From Acidimicrobiia bacterium (lineage in GTDB: Bacteria > Actinomycetota > Acidimicrobiia > Acidimicrobiales > Aldehydirespiratoraceae), in contig JAJEDD010000036.1 of the NCBI GenBank assembly GCA_022821685.1, forward strand, positions 1 to 46,927: a stretch of DNA of 46,927 nt. The letters run 5' to 3'. The translations under genes and the position numbers were made by a program. This document shows, one piece after another, positions 7,877 through 16,546 of the stretch. The notes under the pieces are model-generated. The model was not told where the DNA came from, did no database searches, and saw only the letters and a list, made by a program, of their open reading frames with translations. Each line of letters opens with the position of its first letter. Positions within the stretch are counted from its first letter, which is position 1.

Positions 7877-9349
7877 CTAGCACAGCACTGCCGCGGCCGC
7901 CTGTTGCCCGCCGCGGATGCAGGCGGGCAAGCCCACACCCCCGAAGGCCGCGCCGGCGGCGGCGAGTCTCGGCGCTTCTCCGGCCAGGCAGTCGTGTACT
8001 GCGGCCATGCGCTGAAGGTGGCCGGGACGGTACTGGGGCAGGCCGCGGCTCCAGGGCGCGACTCGGGCTTCGAAGCTGCCTGTCGAGGCGTCGGTCGCCG
8101 AGATCATCCCGGTTGTGGCCAGCTCGCCGGCGAGGGCGGCGACCAGCTCGTCACCGTTGAGGTCCAGCCAGCGCCGGTCGTCGGTCCGTCCGGCCGACAC
8201 CCTCAGCACGGCCAGATCCTCATGGTGGTAGTGCCGCCACTTGGCACCGGCCCAGGAGCAGGCGGTGGTGAGCAGCCCCTGATCGCGGGGAACCAGATAG
8301 CCGCGGCCTTCGAGCGGGCGGGCCAGACGGTCCTGCGGCACCGCGAAGACGGCCAGCGCCACGCCGGCGTACTCGATCTCGCTGAGGATTCTGGCCGCCT
8401 CGGGCGCCAGGGGCTCGAGCAGGCGAGCCGACTCCCAGGCGGGGCAGGCCAAGATCACCCCGTCGGCATCGAGCGAGCCGTGCGGGGTAGCCACCCTCCA
8501 GCGGCCAGCTGCGCCCGAGGGGGTCGGGGCTACCGACTGAGCCGGGGCAGACAGCCTCACCGCGTCGCCCAATTCGGCGGCGAGGGCGTCGATCATGCGG
8601 GTGACTCCGCCCCGCAGGCTCTTGAACACCGGCGCGGGCGCCTCGGAATCGTCGTCGCTGGTCTTCCGCATGGATCTGGCCTGCGTCGAGGCGGTCGGCG
8701 CGGGGTTTTCTGGATCGCCACCGCGGTCTCTTCGAGCGGCGATCTGCTGAAGGGCTGGGCCGAGCGGTCCTGAGCGGCGGACGGCCTCGTACAGGGACGG
8801 TGCACAGGCCTCGAGGCTCATCTGGTCGGCCGATCCGGCGTTGATGCCGCCCAGCAGAGGGTCGACGAGGCGCTCAAAAACTTCGTTGCCGACGAGTGGG
8901 CGCAGCGCCTCGCCCACCGAGGCGTCGCCCGGCCGCGAATCGGCGTCGAGGGCCAGGCCGCGGGCCAGCGCGTCGGCGCCCTCGTCCGACACGATGCCGG
9001 TGCCCCGCACCGCGTCGGCCGTCCACGGAACCCCGAGCACCGAGCGCTCCGGCAGCGGCCGCAGGCACCCGTCCACCCACACGAAGGCGCCGCGGGCGGC
9101 GGGCTCGACCAGGTCGCCGCCGAGGCCGAGCCGCCGGCACAGCTCGGTCGCGGCCGGGTCGCGGGCCACGAAGCCGTCGGGTCCCGAGTCGACGGTTAGG
9201 TTGCCGACCTCCACGCTGTCGATCTTCCCGCCGAGCCGGTCGCCGGCCTCCAAAACGACCGCTTCGATCCCAGCGTGCTCTAGCTCGTACGCGGCGGCCA
9301 GCCCGGCGATCCCCCCGCCAACGACCGCCACCCGGCCGGTCATACGCAT
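7877..9349 (-). CDS. hemY: HemY/CgoX-type protoporphyrinogen (coproporphyrinogen) oxidase
   Basis: 490 aa FAD enzyme of haem synthesis. Dinucleotide-binding motif GRVAVVGGGIAGLAAAYE lies at the N terminus and GGKIDSV follows. The C-terminal FAD motif region includes GVGLPACIRGG. In actinobacteria this family usually oxidises coproporphyrinogen III. A charged insert (residues about 270-300, DRGGDPENPAP to DDDSEAPAP) lengthens a loop. ATG 9349 has GGGGGA upstream; ATG 9343 is a rival start because an upstream mini-ORF ends there as ATGA. It is transcribed after hemE, so two steps of the pathway are paired. Confidence 0.92.
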   Translation of the reverse strand: MRMTGRVAVVGGGIAGLAAAYELEHAGIEAVVLEAGDRLGGKIDSVEVGNLTVDSGPDGFVARDPAATELCRRLGLGGDLVEPAARGAFVWVDGCLRPLPERSVLGVPWTADAVRGTGIVSDEGADALARGLALDADSRPGDASVGEALRPLVGNEVFERLVDPLLGGINAGSADQMSLEACAPSLYEAVRRSGPLGPALQQIAARRDRGGDPENPAPTASTQARSMRKTSDDDSEAPAPVFKSLRGGVTRMIDALAAELGDAVRLSAPAQSVAPTPSGAAGRWRVATPHGSLDADGVILACPAWESARLLEPLAPEAARILSEIEYAGVALAVFAVPQDRLARPLEGRGYLVPRDQGLLTTACSWAGAKWRHYHHEDLAVLRVSAGRTDDRRWLDLNGDELVAALAGELATTGMISATDASTGSFEARVAPWSRGLPQYRPGHLQRMAAVHDCLAGEAPRLAAAGAAFGGVGLPACIRGGQQAAAAVLC

Positions 9350-9456
9350 TGCAGGCCTGTCCCCCATGCGGGCAGCAGCGCGGTACCCACAACGACCGCC
9401 CGGCCGGTCACGCTCGTCCCGGCTGGGTGGACAACTCGGCGCTGGGCGGCGGTCAC
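9340..9456 (-). other. 38-codon coupled mini-ORF before hemY
   Basis: Starts at GTG 9456, which overlaps the previous mini-ORF stop as GTGA, and ends with a TGA at 9342-9340 overlapping ATG 9343 as ATGA. Its internal GTG 9411 begins VTGRAVVVG, a near copy of the HemY start MTGRVAVVG. Its end (LLPAWGTGLQCV) copies the end of the previous mini-ORF (AVPAWATGSECV). So the hemE-hemY gap is made of decayed duplicates of its flanks. Confidence 0.45.
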
Positions 9457-9521
9457 ACGCACTCCGAGCCGGTCGCCCAAGCCGGCACCGCCGCGGCGGC
9501 ACTGGCGGCGGTTATTCGCAC
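9453..9521 (-). other. 22-codon mini-ORF overlapping the end of hemE
   Basis: GTG 9521 lies in the last codons of hemE in another frame. The ORF ends at TGA 9455-9453, overlapping the next mini-ORF start as GTGA. The shared ending PAWATGSECV links it to its neighbour by duplication. Coding status is unproven. Confidence 0.35.
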
Positions 9522-10561
9522 CGCACTCGGCCCTCGTCGTGTACCACCTGCACCACTCGGGCCAGCACGTCGGGGTCGCTGGCGGGCAGCACCCCGTGGC
9601 CCAGGTTGAAGATGAAGCCGGGGTCGTCGCCGTTGGCGGCCAGCACGGCCCGGGCCCCGTCGCGGGCCGCCGACTCCCCGGCCAGCACCAGCGCGGGATC
9701 GAGGTTCCCCTGCAGCGCCCGGCCCGGCCCCACCCGGCGGCGGGCCGCGTCGAGCCGCACCCGGAAGTCCACCCCCACCACCTCCGCTCCGCAGGCCCCC
9801 ATCTGGTCGAGGATCTCGCCGGTGCCGACCCCGAAATGGATCCTCGGCACCCCGGTCGCGCCCACCGCCTCCAGCACCCGGGCGGAGTGGGGGGCGACGC
9901 TGCGCTGGTACTGGTCGGGCGACAGCGCCCCCGCCCAGCTGTCGAACAGCTGCACCGCGGCCGCTCCCGCCTCCACCTGCGCCAGCAGCGAGGCGACGGC
10001 GAGGTCGGCCAGGCGGTCCATGAGGTCGTGCCACAGCGCCTCGTCGCCGACCATCAGGGCCTTGGTCCGCTCGTGGTGGCGGGACGGGCCGCCCTCCACC
10101 AGGTATGAGGCCACCGTGAACGGGGCCCCGGCGAAGCCGATGAGCGGCACGTCCAGCATCTCCACGGCGCGGCGGACGGTCTCGATCACATAGGGCGTGT
10201 CCGAGGCGGGGTCGAGGAGGCGCAGCCGCTGCAGGTCGCGGCGGGCCTCGAACCGGTGCTCGACCACCGGCCCGGTGCCGGGCACGACATCCACCCCGAA
10301 GCCGACGGCATGGGCCGGCACCACGATGTCGCTGAACAGGATGGCTGCGTCCACTCCGTAGCGGCGCACCGGCTGCAGGGTGATCTCTGCGGCCCGGTCG
10401 GGGTCGGCGATGGCGTCGAGTATCGAGCCGGCGCCCCGCACGGCCCGGTACTCGGGAAGCGACCGGCCGGCCTGGCGCATGAACCACACCGGAACCCGCT
10501 CATGGGGCTGGCGGCGGCAGGCCCGCACGAAGTCGCTGTCGTCGAAGCGGCGGCTGCTCAT
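9512..10561 (-). CDS. hemE: uroporphyrinogen decarboxylase
   Basis: 349 aa, normal length. It removes four carboxyl groups from uroporphyrinogen III to give coproporphyrinogen III in the cytoplasm. Signature 1 VWFMRQAGRSLPEYR is near residue 25. LFSDIVVP carries the catalytic Asp. Signature 2 GFAGAPFTVASYLVEGG and the C-terminal FNLGHGVLP are intact. ATG 10561 fits the family start (MSSRRFDDSDFVRA). Upstream patatin ends 38 bp before; hemY follows after about 160 bp of duplicated, mini-ORF-bearing sequence. Confidence 0.96.
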   Translation of the reverse strand: MSSRRFDDSDFVRACRRQPHERVPVWFMRQAGRSLPEYRAVRGAGSILDAIADPDRAAEITLQPVRRYGVDAAILFSDIVVPAHAVGFGVDVVPGTGPVVEHRFEARRDLQRLRLLDPASDTPYVIETVRRAVEMLDVPLIGFAGAPFTVASYLVEGGPSRHHERTKALMVGDEALWHDLMDRLADLAVASLLAQVEAGAAAVQLFDSWAGALSPDQYQRSVAPHSARVLEAVGATGVPRIHFGVGTGEILDQMGACGAEVVGVDFRVRLDAARRRVGPGRALQGNLDPALVLAGESAARDGARAVLAANGDDPGFIFNLGHGVLPASDPDVLARVVQVVHDEGRVRCE

Positions 10562-10599
10562 CGGGTCAAGTCGGCGCCAGCGGCCGAACAGCAGACCTC

Positions 10600-11772
10600 T
10601 CAGCCCGCGGCCCGGCGCAGCAGGTCGCCGACGCGTCGGTGGGGGCCGTCGGCCAGGACGCTGCGGACGGCCCGCTCGGCCGCGGCGACGACCTCGGCTC
10701 TCCAGGCCCGTCCGGGATCGCTGCCGTCGGCCTCTTCGGCCGCATCGCGGCCGGCGTCTACCAATTCCACCCCGTCGGCGTCGGGGGCCAACACCAGCAC
10801 CGCGATGCCCCTGCGGCGCAGTCCCTCGACCTCGTCGCGGAGCTTGTCGTCGACCCACTGGCGCCGCGCCGCCCGCATGGCCCGCCCGTCGTTCCAGGCC
10901 ACATCAAGCGCCTCCGACCACCAGGCCCGATCCGGAGCCTCGCTAGGCGCCTCGCCCAGCCCGACCACGGCTCGGGCGCTGGTCCAGGCCTCCGAAAGGG
11001 CGCCGCGGACTTTCGACCAACCGGGGGTGCCGCTCATCGGCGACGACACCACCACCAAGTCGAAGGCGGGCGGACCCATCAGGTCGGCGTTGGTGTAGGA
11101 GTGCAGGCCCCCGTCGATGTAGCGCTGACCGTCCACAGTGACCGGCTCGAACAGGGCGGGCACCGCGCAGCTGGCTCGCACCGCCTCCGCCGCGGTGGCG
11201 TGCAGGTCGTCGCGGCCGAAGACCATGCGCTGGCCGTCGCTCAGCCGCACCACCGGCACCCAGAAGCGGGCCTCGGGCCACGGCTCGGGGTGCAGCTCGG
11301 CCATCCGCTGCGCAAGGGCCTCGGTGGTGCGGGTGCCCCTGGGCAACAGCCCAACCGCGGCATGCAGGGGCCGGGCCTGCCACGGTGGCAGCAGGGATCT
11401 CGCCACCATCGTCGGCGATTGCGGTCCCTGCTCGTTCCAGTCGCGCTCGCGGCGACCCTCGCGGTAGGGGGTGACCACCCGGTCGATGATGGCCTGCCCC
11501 TCGTCGCTCACCGGTTCGCCGCGCCGATGGGCGCATAGATCGGCGGGCGGGATCCCGGCCCGCAGGCAGAGGCCGGAGATGGCTCCCGCCGACGTGCCCA
11601 GGATCAGCTCGGCGCAGCGGGCGTCCCAGCCGGTGACGTCCTGCAGGGCCCCGACCGCGCCGGCGTGCCAGGCCTCCGCGGCGGCGCCACCGGCGCTGAG
11701 CACCAAACCCACCGAGAGCCGGCCCGCGTCGTCGGCCTCACCCCCAGCGGCGGCATCCTCATTCGAGTCCAT
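10600..11772 (-). CDS. patatin-like phospholipase
   Basis: 390 aa. Serine nucleophile in GTSAGA near residue 61, oxyanion glycine stretch LVLSAGGAAAEAWHAGA near residue 25, and the dyad Asp in the DGG motif YIDGGLHS near residue 217 are all present. The family hydrolyses acyl esters of phospholipids or other lipids. No signal peptide or transmembrane helix is seen, so it is probably cytoplasmic. It is the first gene of the minus-strand hem cluster; the ~150-residue C-terminal part is Arg/Ala-rich and unassigned. Confidence 0.88.
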   Translation of the reverse strand: MDSNEDAAAGGEADDAGRLSVGLVLSAGGAAAEAWHAGAVGALQDVTGWDARCAELILGTSAGAISGLCLRAGIPPADLCAHRRGEPVSDEGQAIIDRVVTPYREGRRERDWNEQGPQSPTMVARSLLPPWQARPLHAAVGLLPRGTRTTEALAQRMAELHPEPWPEARFWVPVVRLSDGQRMVFGRDDLHATAAEAVRASCAVPALFEPVTVDGQRYIDGGLHSYTNADLMGPPAFDLVVVSSPMSGTPGWSKVRGALSEAWTSARAVVGLGEAPSEAPDRAWWSEALDVAWNDGRAMRAARRQWVDDKLRDEVEGLRRRGIAVLVLAPDADGVELVDAGRDAAEEADGSDPGRAWRAEVVAAAERAVRSVLADGPHRRVGDLLRRAAG

Positions 11773-11816
11773 GCGCCAACGATAAGAGGCCGAGCGGTCA
11801 AGAGGGCGCGCAAATG

Positions 11817-11939
11817 GGTGACAGCCGGTCGCGTCGCTGCGGGGGCATTCTCCCGCTCTTGTTCGCTGCGCTCACGGGCCGCTCGGGCCAAGGCCCGCCC
11901 GTATGGGCCGAAATCGCTCACCATTCGCTCGGCCTCTGA
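11817..11939 (+). repeat. dispersed intergenic repeat, copy 2
   Basis: Full-length counterpart of 1-123. It also carries an inverted end: AGAGGCCGAGCG at 11786-11797 faces CGCTCGGCCTCT at 11926-11937, so the whole 11786-11937 block has 12-bp terminal inverted repeats like a small non-autonomous mobile element. It fills the region between the patatin start and the helicase. A possible -10 box, TAGCAT, is at 11948-11953. Confidence 0.8.
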
Positions 11940-12030
11940 GCGCGCGGTAGCATCGACAGTTCCCCCGAATGCCGGTTCTGCCCCATCCTGAGCGGATCCG
12001 GCAAACCAATACCCCGCCGGGGTCCAGCCC

Positions 12031-14184
12031 TTGACCAGCCGCCATCCCGATCTCGAAGCAGAGCAGGCCTACTTCGATCTGGCCCATGCCTGCCTCGACT
12101 CGGCCCGGGAGCGGGCTGCCATGGCCACATCGGTGTTCCGCACCGGCCGGGGCGGCACCACGCAGGCCCGGTTCGAGCGCGAGGCCATGCTGGAGGCCGC
12201 CCTGGCCCGGCTGACCAAGCTCAACATCGGGGACCGGTCGCTGGTGTTCGGTCGCATCGACCCGGCGGGAACCGGCGAGCGGTTCTACATCGGGCGGGTG
12301 GGCCTGTGGGACGCCGACCACGACCCGATCCTGGTGGACTGGCGGGCGCCGGTGGCCGAGCCCTTCTACCGGGCCACCGGCCGCGAGCCGCTGGGGCTGG
12401 AGCGCCGCCGGCACTTCGCCTCCCGGGCCAGCACCCTGCTGGGCATCGAGGATGAGTTCTTCGGCGACAAGGCCGCCATCGGCCTTGACCTCACCGACCG
12501 CGACTTCGACGGCGACGACGGTGCCGCCGATGGCGACGGCCGGGTGTCGAGTACCCTGATCGCCTCGCTGGAGGCGGCCCGCACCGGCCGGCTCAGCGAC
12601 ATCGTGGCCACCATCCAGGGTGAGCAGGACCGGGTGATCCGCGCCGACATGCCGGGGGTTCTGGTGGTGCAGGGCGGTCCCGGCACCGGCAAGACGGTGG
12701 TGGCGCTGCATCGGGCGGCCTACCTGCTGTACACCCACCGCTTCCCGCTGGAGAGCCAGGGCGTGCTGGTGGTCGGCCCGAACCGGCTGTTCCTCGCCTA
12801 CATCGAGCAGGTGCTGCCGTCGCTGGGGGAGGCCGGCGTCGAGCAGGCCGTGCTGGCCGATCTGCTCAGCCCCGCGGCCCGGGTGGCGGGCCTCGACAGC
12901 GAGGCCGTGGGCCGGATCAAGGGCGACCCCCGCATGACCGCAGTGGTGCGCCGGGCGGTGCGAGACCGCCGCCGCCGGCTGCGCCACGACCTGACCGTCG
13001 GCTATGAGCTGCAGCGGCTGCGGCTCACCGTGGAGCAGTCGGCCGAGATCGTGGCCGAGGCGTCCCGCAGGGTCCGCAAGCACAACGCGGGGCGCAGGTT
13101 GGTGGAGGAGGCGTTCTTCGCCGCGCTGGCCGCCAGCGGGCGCGGGGGCGCCGACCCGGCCGCGGTGCGCGACCGCGTCGTCGATCAGATCGAGGTGCGC
13201 GAGGCGCTGGAGTGGATGTGGCCGGTGCTCACTCCCGCCCATCTGGTGAACGACCTGTACGGCTCGAGGGCCCTGCTGCGCTCCGCAGCTGGCGGCCGGC
13301 TCAGCGACGACGAGACCGAGCTGCTGCACCGGCCCCGGGCCCAGCACGCCTCGGAGGTGACCTGGTCGTTCCAGGACGTGCCGGTGCTCGACGAGGCTCG
13401 GGCCCTGCTGGGCTACCGGCCCGGGCACCGCGAGGAGGACGCGGTGTTGACCTACGGCCACATCGTGGTGGACGAGGCCCAAGACCTGTCGCCCATGGAG
13501 CTTCGCATGATCGCCCGCCGCAGCCTCAACGGCTCGATGACGGTGGTGGGCGACATCGCGCAGGCCACCGGATCCTGGGCCCACGACGGCTGGGAGTCGG
13601 TGCTGGAGGGCCTGCCCGACCGCCGCCCGGCCCGGCGGGTGGAGCTCACGCTGGGCTACCGGATCCCCGCGCCGGCCATGGCGCTGGCCAACCGGGTGCT
13701 GCCCTTTGCCGCGCCTGGAGCGGTGCCCCCCTCCACGGTGAGGACCGCCGGCGACGAGCCCCGGATCGTGGCGGCGGCTGGCGGCCCGGCCGGGCTGGGC
13801 GAGTCGCTGGCCAAGGTGATTGCCGAGGAGCAGGACCAGGTGGGCGAGGGCAACGTGGCCGTGATCGTGCCCGACTCGCTCCACGAACCCCTCCGAGCAG
13901 AGTTGATGGACCGGTCGGTCGCGTTCGGCGGTCCGGGTCGGGCCGGGCTAGAGCAGCGGGTGACGCTGGTGCCGGTTCGATTGGTGAAGGGGCTGGAGGT
14001 GGACGCCGCGGTGGTGGTGGAGCCGGCTCGCATCGTGGCCGAGGAGTGCCAGGGGATTCGCTCGCTGTATGTGGCCCTCACCCGAGCCACCCGCCGGGTG
14101 ACGGTGGTGCATGCCGAGCCGCTGCCCGCCGTGCTGGAGCGGCCCCACACGCCTCCAGCCATTCGTGAGGCTTCCTCAGGCTGA
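12031..14184 (+). CDS. HelD/HelR-like superfamily 1 helicase (RNA polymerase recycling factor)
   Basis: 717 aa from a TTG start. Walker A VVQGGPGTGKTVVALHRAA lies near residue 210 and the Walker B segment IVVDEAQDLSPMELRM near 485. The late motif LVKGLEVDAAVVVEPARI and ALTRATRRVTVVHAEPL are UvrD-like. The N-terminal ~200 residues start with a coiled-coil arm (EAEQAYFDLAHACLDSARERAA) followed by IGRVGLWDADHDPILVDWRAP, the typical HelD arrangement that enters the RNA polymerase channels. The family frees stalled or rifampicin-blocked polymerase by ATP hydrolysis. No in-frame ATG fits the coiled-coil arm better. Confidence 0.88.
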   Translation: MTSRHPDLEAEQAYFDLAHACLDSARERAAMATSVFRTGRGGTTQARFEREAMLEAALARLTKLNIGDRSLVFGRIDPAGTGERFYIGRVGLWDADHDPILVDWRAPVAEPFYRATGREPLGLERRRHFASRASTLLGIEDEFFGDKAAIGLDLTDRDFDGDDGAADGDGRVSSTLIASLEAARTGRLSDIVATIQGEQDRVIRADMPGVLVVQGGPGTGKTVVALHRAAYLLYTHRFPLESQGVLVVGPNRLFLAYIEQVLPSLGEAGVEQAVLADLLSPAARVAGLDSEAVGRIKGDPRMTAVVRRAVRDRRRRLRHDLTVGYELQRLRLTVEQSAEIVAEASRRVRKHNAGRRLVEEAFFAALAASGRGGADPAAVRDRVVDQIEVREALEWMWPVLTPAHLVNDLYGSRALLRSAAGGRLSDDETELLHRPRAQHASEVTWSFQDVPVLDEARALLGYRPGHREEDAVLTYGHIVVDEAQDLSPMELRMIARRSLNGSMTVVGDIAQATGSWAHDGWESVLEGLPDRRPARRVELTLGYRIPAPAMALANRVLPFAAPGAVPPSTVRTAGDEPRIVAAAGGPAGLGESLAKVIAEEQDQVGEGNVAVIVPDSLHEPLRAELMDRSVAFGGPGRAGLEQRVTLVPVRLVKGLEVDAAVVVEPARIVAEECQGIRSLYVALTRATRRVTVVHAEPLPAVLERPHTPPAIREASSG

Positions 14185-14204
14185 ACGCGTCAGGACGACC
14201 GGGG

Positions 14205-14235
14205 TTGACGTGGTGAGGGATACCGGCATTAGGGT
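14205..14235 (+). promoter_or_regulatory. promoter of the ABC ATPase gene, probably leaderless
   Basis: TTGACG (14205-14210) and TAGGGT (14230-14235) with a 19-bp spacer. The box ends 7 nt before ATG 14243, where transcription would be expected to start, so the mRNA would lack a 5' leader and no Shine-Dalgarno is seen. Confidence 0.6.
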
Positions 14236-14242
14236 ATAAGGC

Positions 14243-15406
14243 ATGCTTGATAGCGCAGCTGTAGCTGCGCCGTCCGCCCCGGCACCGCGGCCGGTTTCCT
14301 CGGCTCGGCGGGGCCGCAGCATCCTGGTGGACGAGGTGAGCGTGGCGTTGGGCGGTGCGCCGGTGCTGCGCAGCGCGTCGCTGGTGGCCTCACCGGGCCG
14401 GACGCTGGCCCTTCTCGGTCCGAGCGGTTGCGGCAAGACGACCCTGCTGCGGGTGCTGTCGGGGCTGCAGCGGCTCGACTCGGGCCGGGTGGTGCTGGGC
14501 GGAGAGCTGATGGCCGGCCCAGCCGAGTCCAAGAACGGCGAGCCAACCCGCAACGGCGCCTCGCCGCCGCGAGTGCATGTGGCCGCCGACAAGCGGGGCG
14601 TGGGCATGGTGTTCCAGGACTGGTCGCTGTTCCCCCATCTGACCGTGGCCGCCAACGTGGCGTTCGGGCTGCCCCGCTCGCAGCGGCCCCGCAGCCGGAT
14701 CCTGCCCCGGCCGGCGTCTCGCCGGGTGCGCGACCTGCTGGACATGGTGGGTATCGCGGAGCTGGCCAACCGGCTGCCCGGCTCGCTGTCGGGAGGGCAG
14801 CAGCAGCGGGTGGCGCTGGCCCGGGCCCTGGCGCCCCAGCCGACGGTGCTGCTGCTCGACGAGCCCTTCTCGAGCCTCGATACCACCCTGAGGGTGGAGG
14901 TGCGGGCCGAGGTGGCCGCCCTGCTGCGGGAGCTGGAGGTGACCTGTGTGTTCGTCACCCACGACCAGGACGAGGCTTTCGTGCTCGGCGACGAGGTGGC
15001 GGTGATGCGCGACGGCGCCGTCATCCAGCAGGCCACCCCCGCGGTGCTCTACGAGCAGCCCGCCGACCGCTGGCTGGCCGGCTTCGTGGGCGAGGCCGAC
15101 ACGGTCGCGGGCAAAGCCGAGGGCGACATCGCCTATACCGCGATGGGCCCCATGAAGCTCCAGTCGCCCCTCCACGGCGAGGTGGACGTGCTGCTGCGGC
15201 CCGAGGAACTGGCCCTAACCGAGGGCGGCCCGGCCACCGTCGACCACATCGAGTTCTTCGGCCACGACACCCTGTACTACGTCCGCGACCCCGAAGGTGC
15301 CGTGTTGCGCTGTCGGGCCACCGGGGCCCCCCGGTTCGGAATAGGCGCCGGCGTAGACATCAGCCACAGCGGAGAGCGCACCATAGCCTTCCGGCGAGGC
15401 GCCTGA
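14243..15406 (+). CDS. ABC transporter ATP-binding protein, FbpC/PotA-type with TOBE domain
   Basis: 387 aa. Walker A GPSGCGKTTLLR, Q-loop VFQDWSLFPHLTV, signature LSGGQQQRVALARAL, Walker B LLLDEPFSSLD and the switch His in FVTHDQDEAF are complete. Residues about 290-387 form a TOBE-like regulatory domain. The family energises import of ferric iron, polyamines, sulfate or sugars. A ~25-residue insert (GPAESKNGEPTRNG) sits before the Q-loop. No permease or binding protein is adjacent, so it is an orphan whose partners must be elsewhere. Confidence 0.88.
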   Translation: MLDSAAVAAPSAPAPRPVSSARRGRSILVDEVSVALGGAPVLRSASLVASPGRTLALLGPSGCGKTTLLRVLSGLQRLDSGRVVLGGELMAGPAESKNGEPTRNGASPPRVHVAADKRGVGMVFQDWSLFPHLTVAANVAFGLPRSQRPRSRILPRPASRRVRDLLDMVGIAELANRLPGSLSGGQQQRVALARALAPQPTVLLLDEPFSSLDTTLRVEVRAEVAALLRELEVTCVFVTHDQDEAFVLGDEVAVMRDGAVIQQATPAVLYEQPADRWLAGFVGEADTVAGKAEGDIAYTAMGPMKLQSPLHGEVDVLLRPEELALTEGGPATVDHIEFFGHDTLYYVRDPEGAVLRCRATGAPRFGIGAGVDISHSGERTIAFRRGA

Positions 15407-15442
15407 TCGTAACACAGGGCACCACTGCGGTCCGGCTGGGAA

Positions 15443-16477
15443 CTAGCCGGGGGGCGCGGTGGCCGTTACTAGGTCGGCGAGCATTCGGCGCATCTCGAGG
15501 GTTATGCGGTCGGCCTTGGAGTGGTACTCCAGGGCTGGCACCAGCGGAACCGCCTTGGTGCCGATGCGCTGCAGCAGGGCGCTGTCCTCGGCTGCCACCG
15601 CCTCCTGGAAGGCCACCGCCTCGGCGATGGCGCCGGGCTCGTCTTCGATGTCGTTGCGGTAGTCGGTGCAGTAGAGCCGGGTGGTGGCCGCATCCATCGG
15701 CTGATGGCAGAAGCTGATGGTCAGCACCGCTCCCTCCTCGGGGTAGCCGATGCGCAGGTACACGTGGTGGGGAGCGGTGAACACATACAGCAGGTCGCGC
15801 TCAACCACCCTGTAGTCGCCGTCGGTGCCCATCGAGTCGGCCAGTGCCTTGGTGAAGTGGCGGTGGTGGGCGGTGAACCGCCAGCCGTCGCGCTCCAAGG
15901 CGTAGTCGCGCACCAGCTTGTCGTCCTCGTCGCCGAACGTGTCGAGATGCACGAACGGCAGATGGCACAAGTCGAGGAAGTTGTCGGCCATCTGGGCCGC
16001 CCCCGCGTTCCAGTCCGACGCCGGCAGCGGGCACTGGACGAAGCTGGCATCGTCGTGCTCGGGCACCTCGGGCAGCGGCGCGATGGGGTCCTCCGGCGCC
16101 AGCCACACCAAGTCCAGCGCCTCAGTCACTCCGGCTGCGGCGGTGGCACAGGCCCGGGCCGGTATGGGCAGGTCCGGATCGACGGCCGGTATCTCCACGC
16201 AGGTGCCGTCGGCGGCGAAGCGCAAACCGTGGTAGGCGCAGCGCAGCGTGTCGCCCACGATGGTTCCCGCGCTGAGCGGCGAGAAGCGGTGCGGGCACGG
16301 ATCCCGCAGCGCGGCCAGCTCGCCTCCCAGGCGCACCAGGCACCAGCGCTCGCCCAGCAGCTCCACCGCCACCGGCTGCTCGTGGCCGACCTCCGCGCTG
16401 CGAGCCACCGGATGCCAGCAGCGGCGCAGCGCCGGATGCTCGTTGTCGATCCAGGTCGTGTCCCAGGAATCGTCCAT
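15443..16477 (-). CDS. Rieske non-haem iron monooxygenase (vanillate O-demethylase-like oxygenase component)
   Basis: 344 aa. Rieske [2Fe-2S] ligands CPHR near residue 61 and CAYHGL near residue 80; the mononuclear iron site is DNFLDLCHLPFVH near residue 165. The size and single-subunit layout fit VanA/PobA-type O- or N-demethylases and hydroxylases. GGGGG lies about 6 nt before ATG 16477. No reductase gene is nearby. It follows the amidohydrolase by 58 bp on the same strand, so the two probably act on one compound or its metabolites. Confidence 0.88.
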   Translation of the reverse strand: MDDSWDTTWIDNEHPALRRCWHPVARSAEVGHEQPVAVELLGERWCLVRLGGELAALRDPCPHRFSPLSAGTIVGDTLRCAYHGLRFAADGTCVEIPAVDPDLPIPARACATAAAGVTEALDLVWLAPEDPIAPLPEVPEHDDASFVQCPLPASDWNAGAAQMADNFLDLCHLPFVHLDTFGDEDDKLVRDYALERDGWRFTAHHRHFTKALADSMGTDGDYRVVERDLLYVFTAPHHVYLRIGYPEEGAVLTISFCHQPMDAATTRLYCTDYRNDIEDEPGAIAEAVAFQEAVAAEDSALLQRIGTKAVPLVPALEYHSKADRITLEMRRMLADLVTATAPPG

Positions 16478-16486
16478 CGTTGTCCC

Positions 16487-16546
16487 CCGTCTAGTAGTCC
16501 GCCGGTCGCAAGAGATTCATATGGCTAGCACCTCGCTAGTCGGCGG
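16487..16546 (-). repeat. weak duplicated stop-region between amidohydrolase and Rieske genes
   Basis: In the direction of transcription the amidohydrolase stop context GACCCGCCGACTAG is echoed about 45 bp later by GACCGGCGGACTACTAG. It is short and imperfect, but it lies at an operon junction like the clearer cases elsewhere in the window. Confidence 0.35.

Noticed and set aside
11872..13884. 670-aa open frame antisense to the helicase gene
   Set aside because: High-GC shadow frame: no recognisable domain, Gly/His/Arg-rich, and fully opposite a clear helicase.
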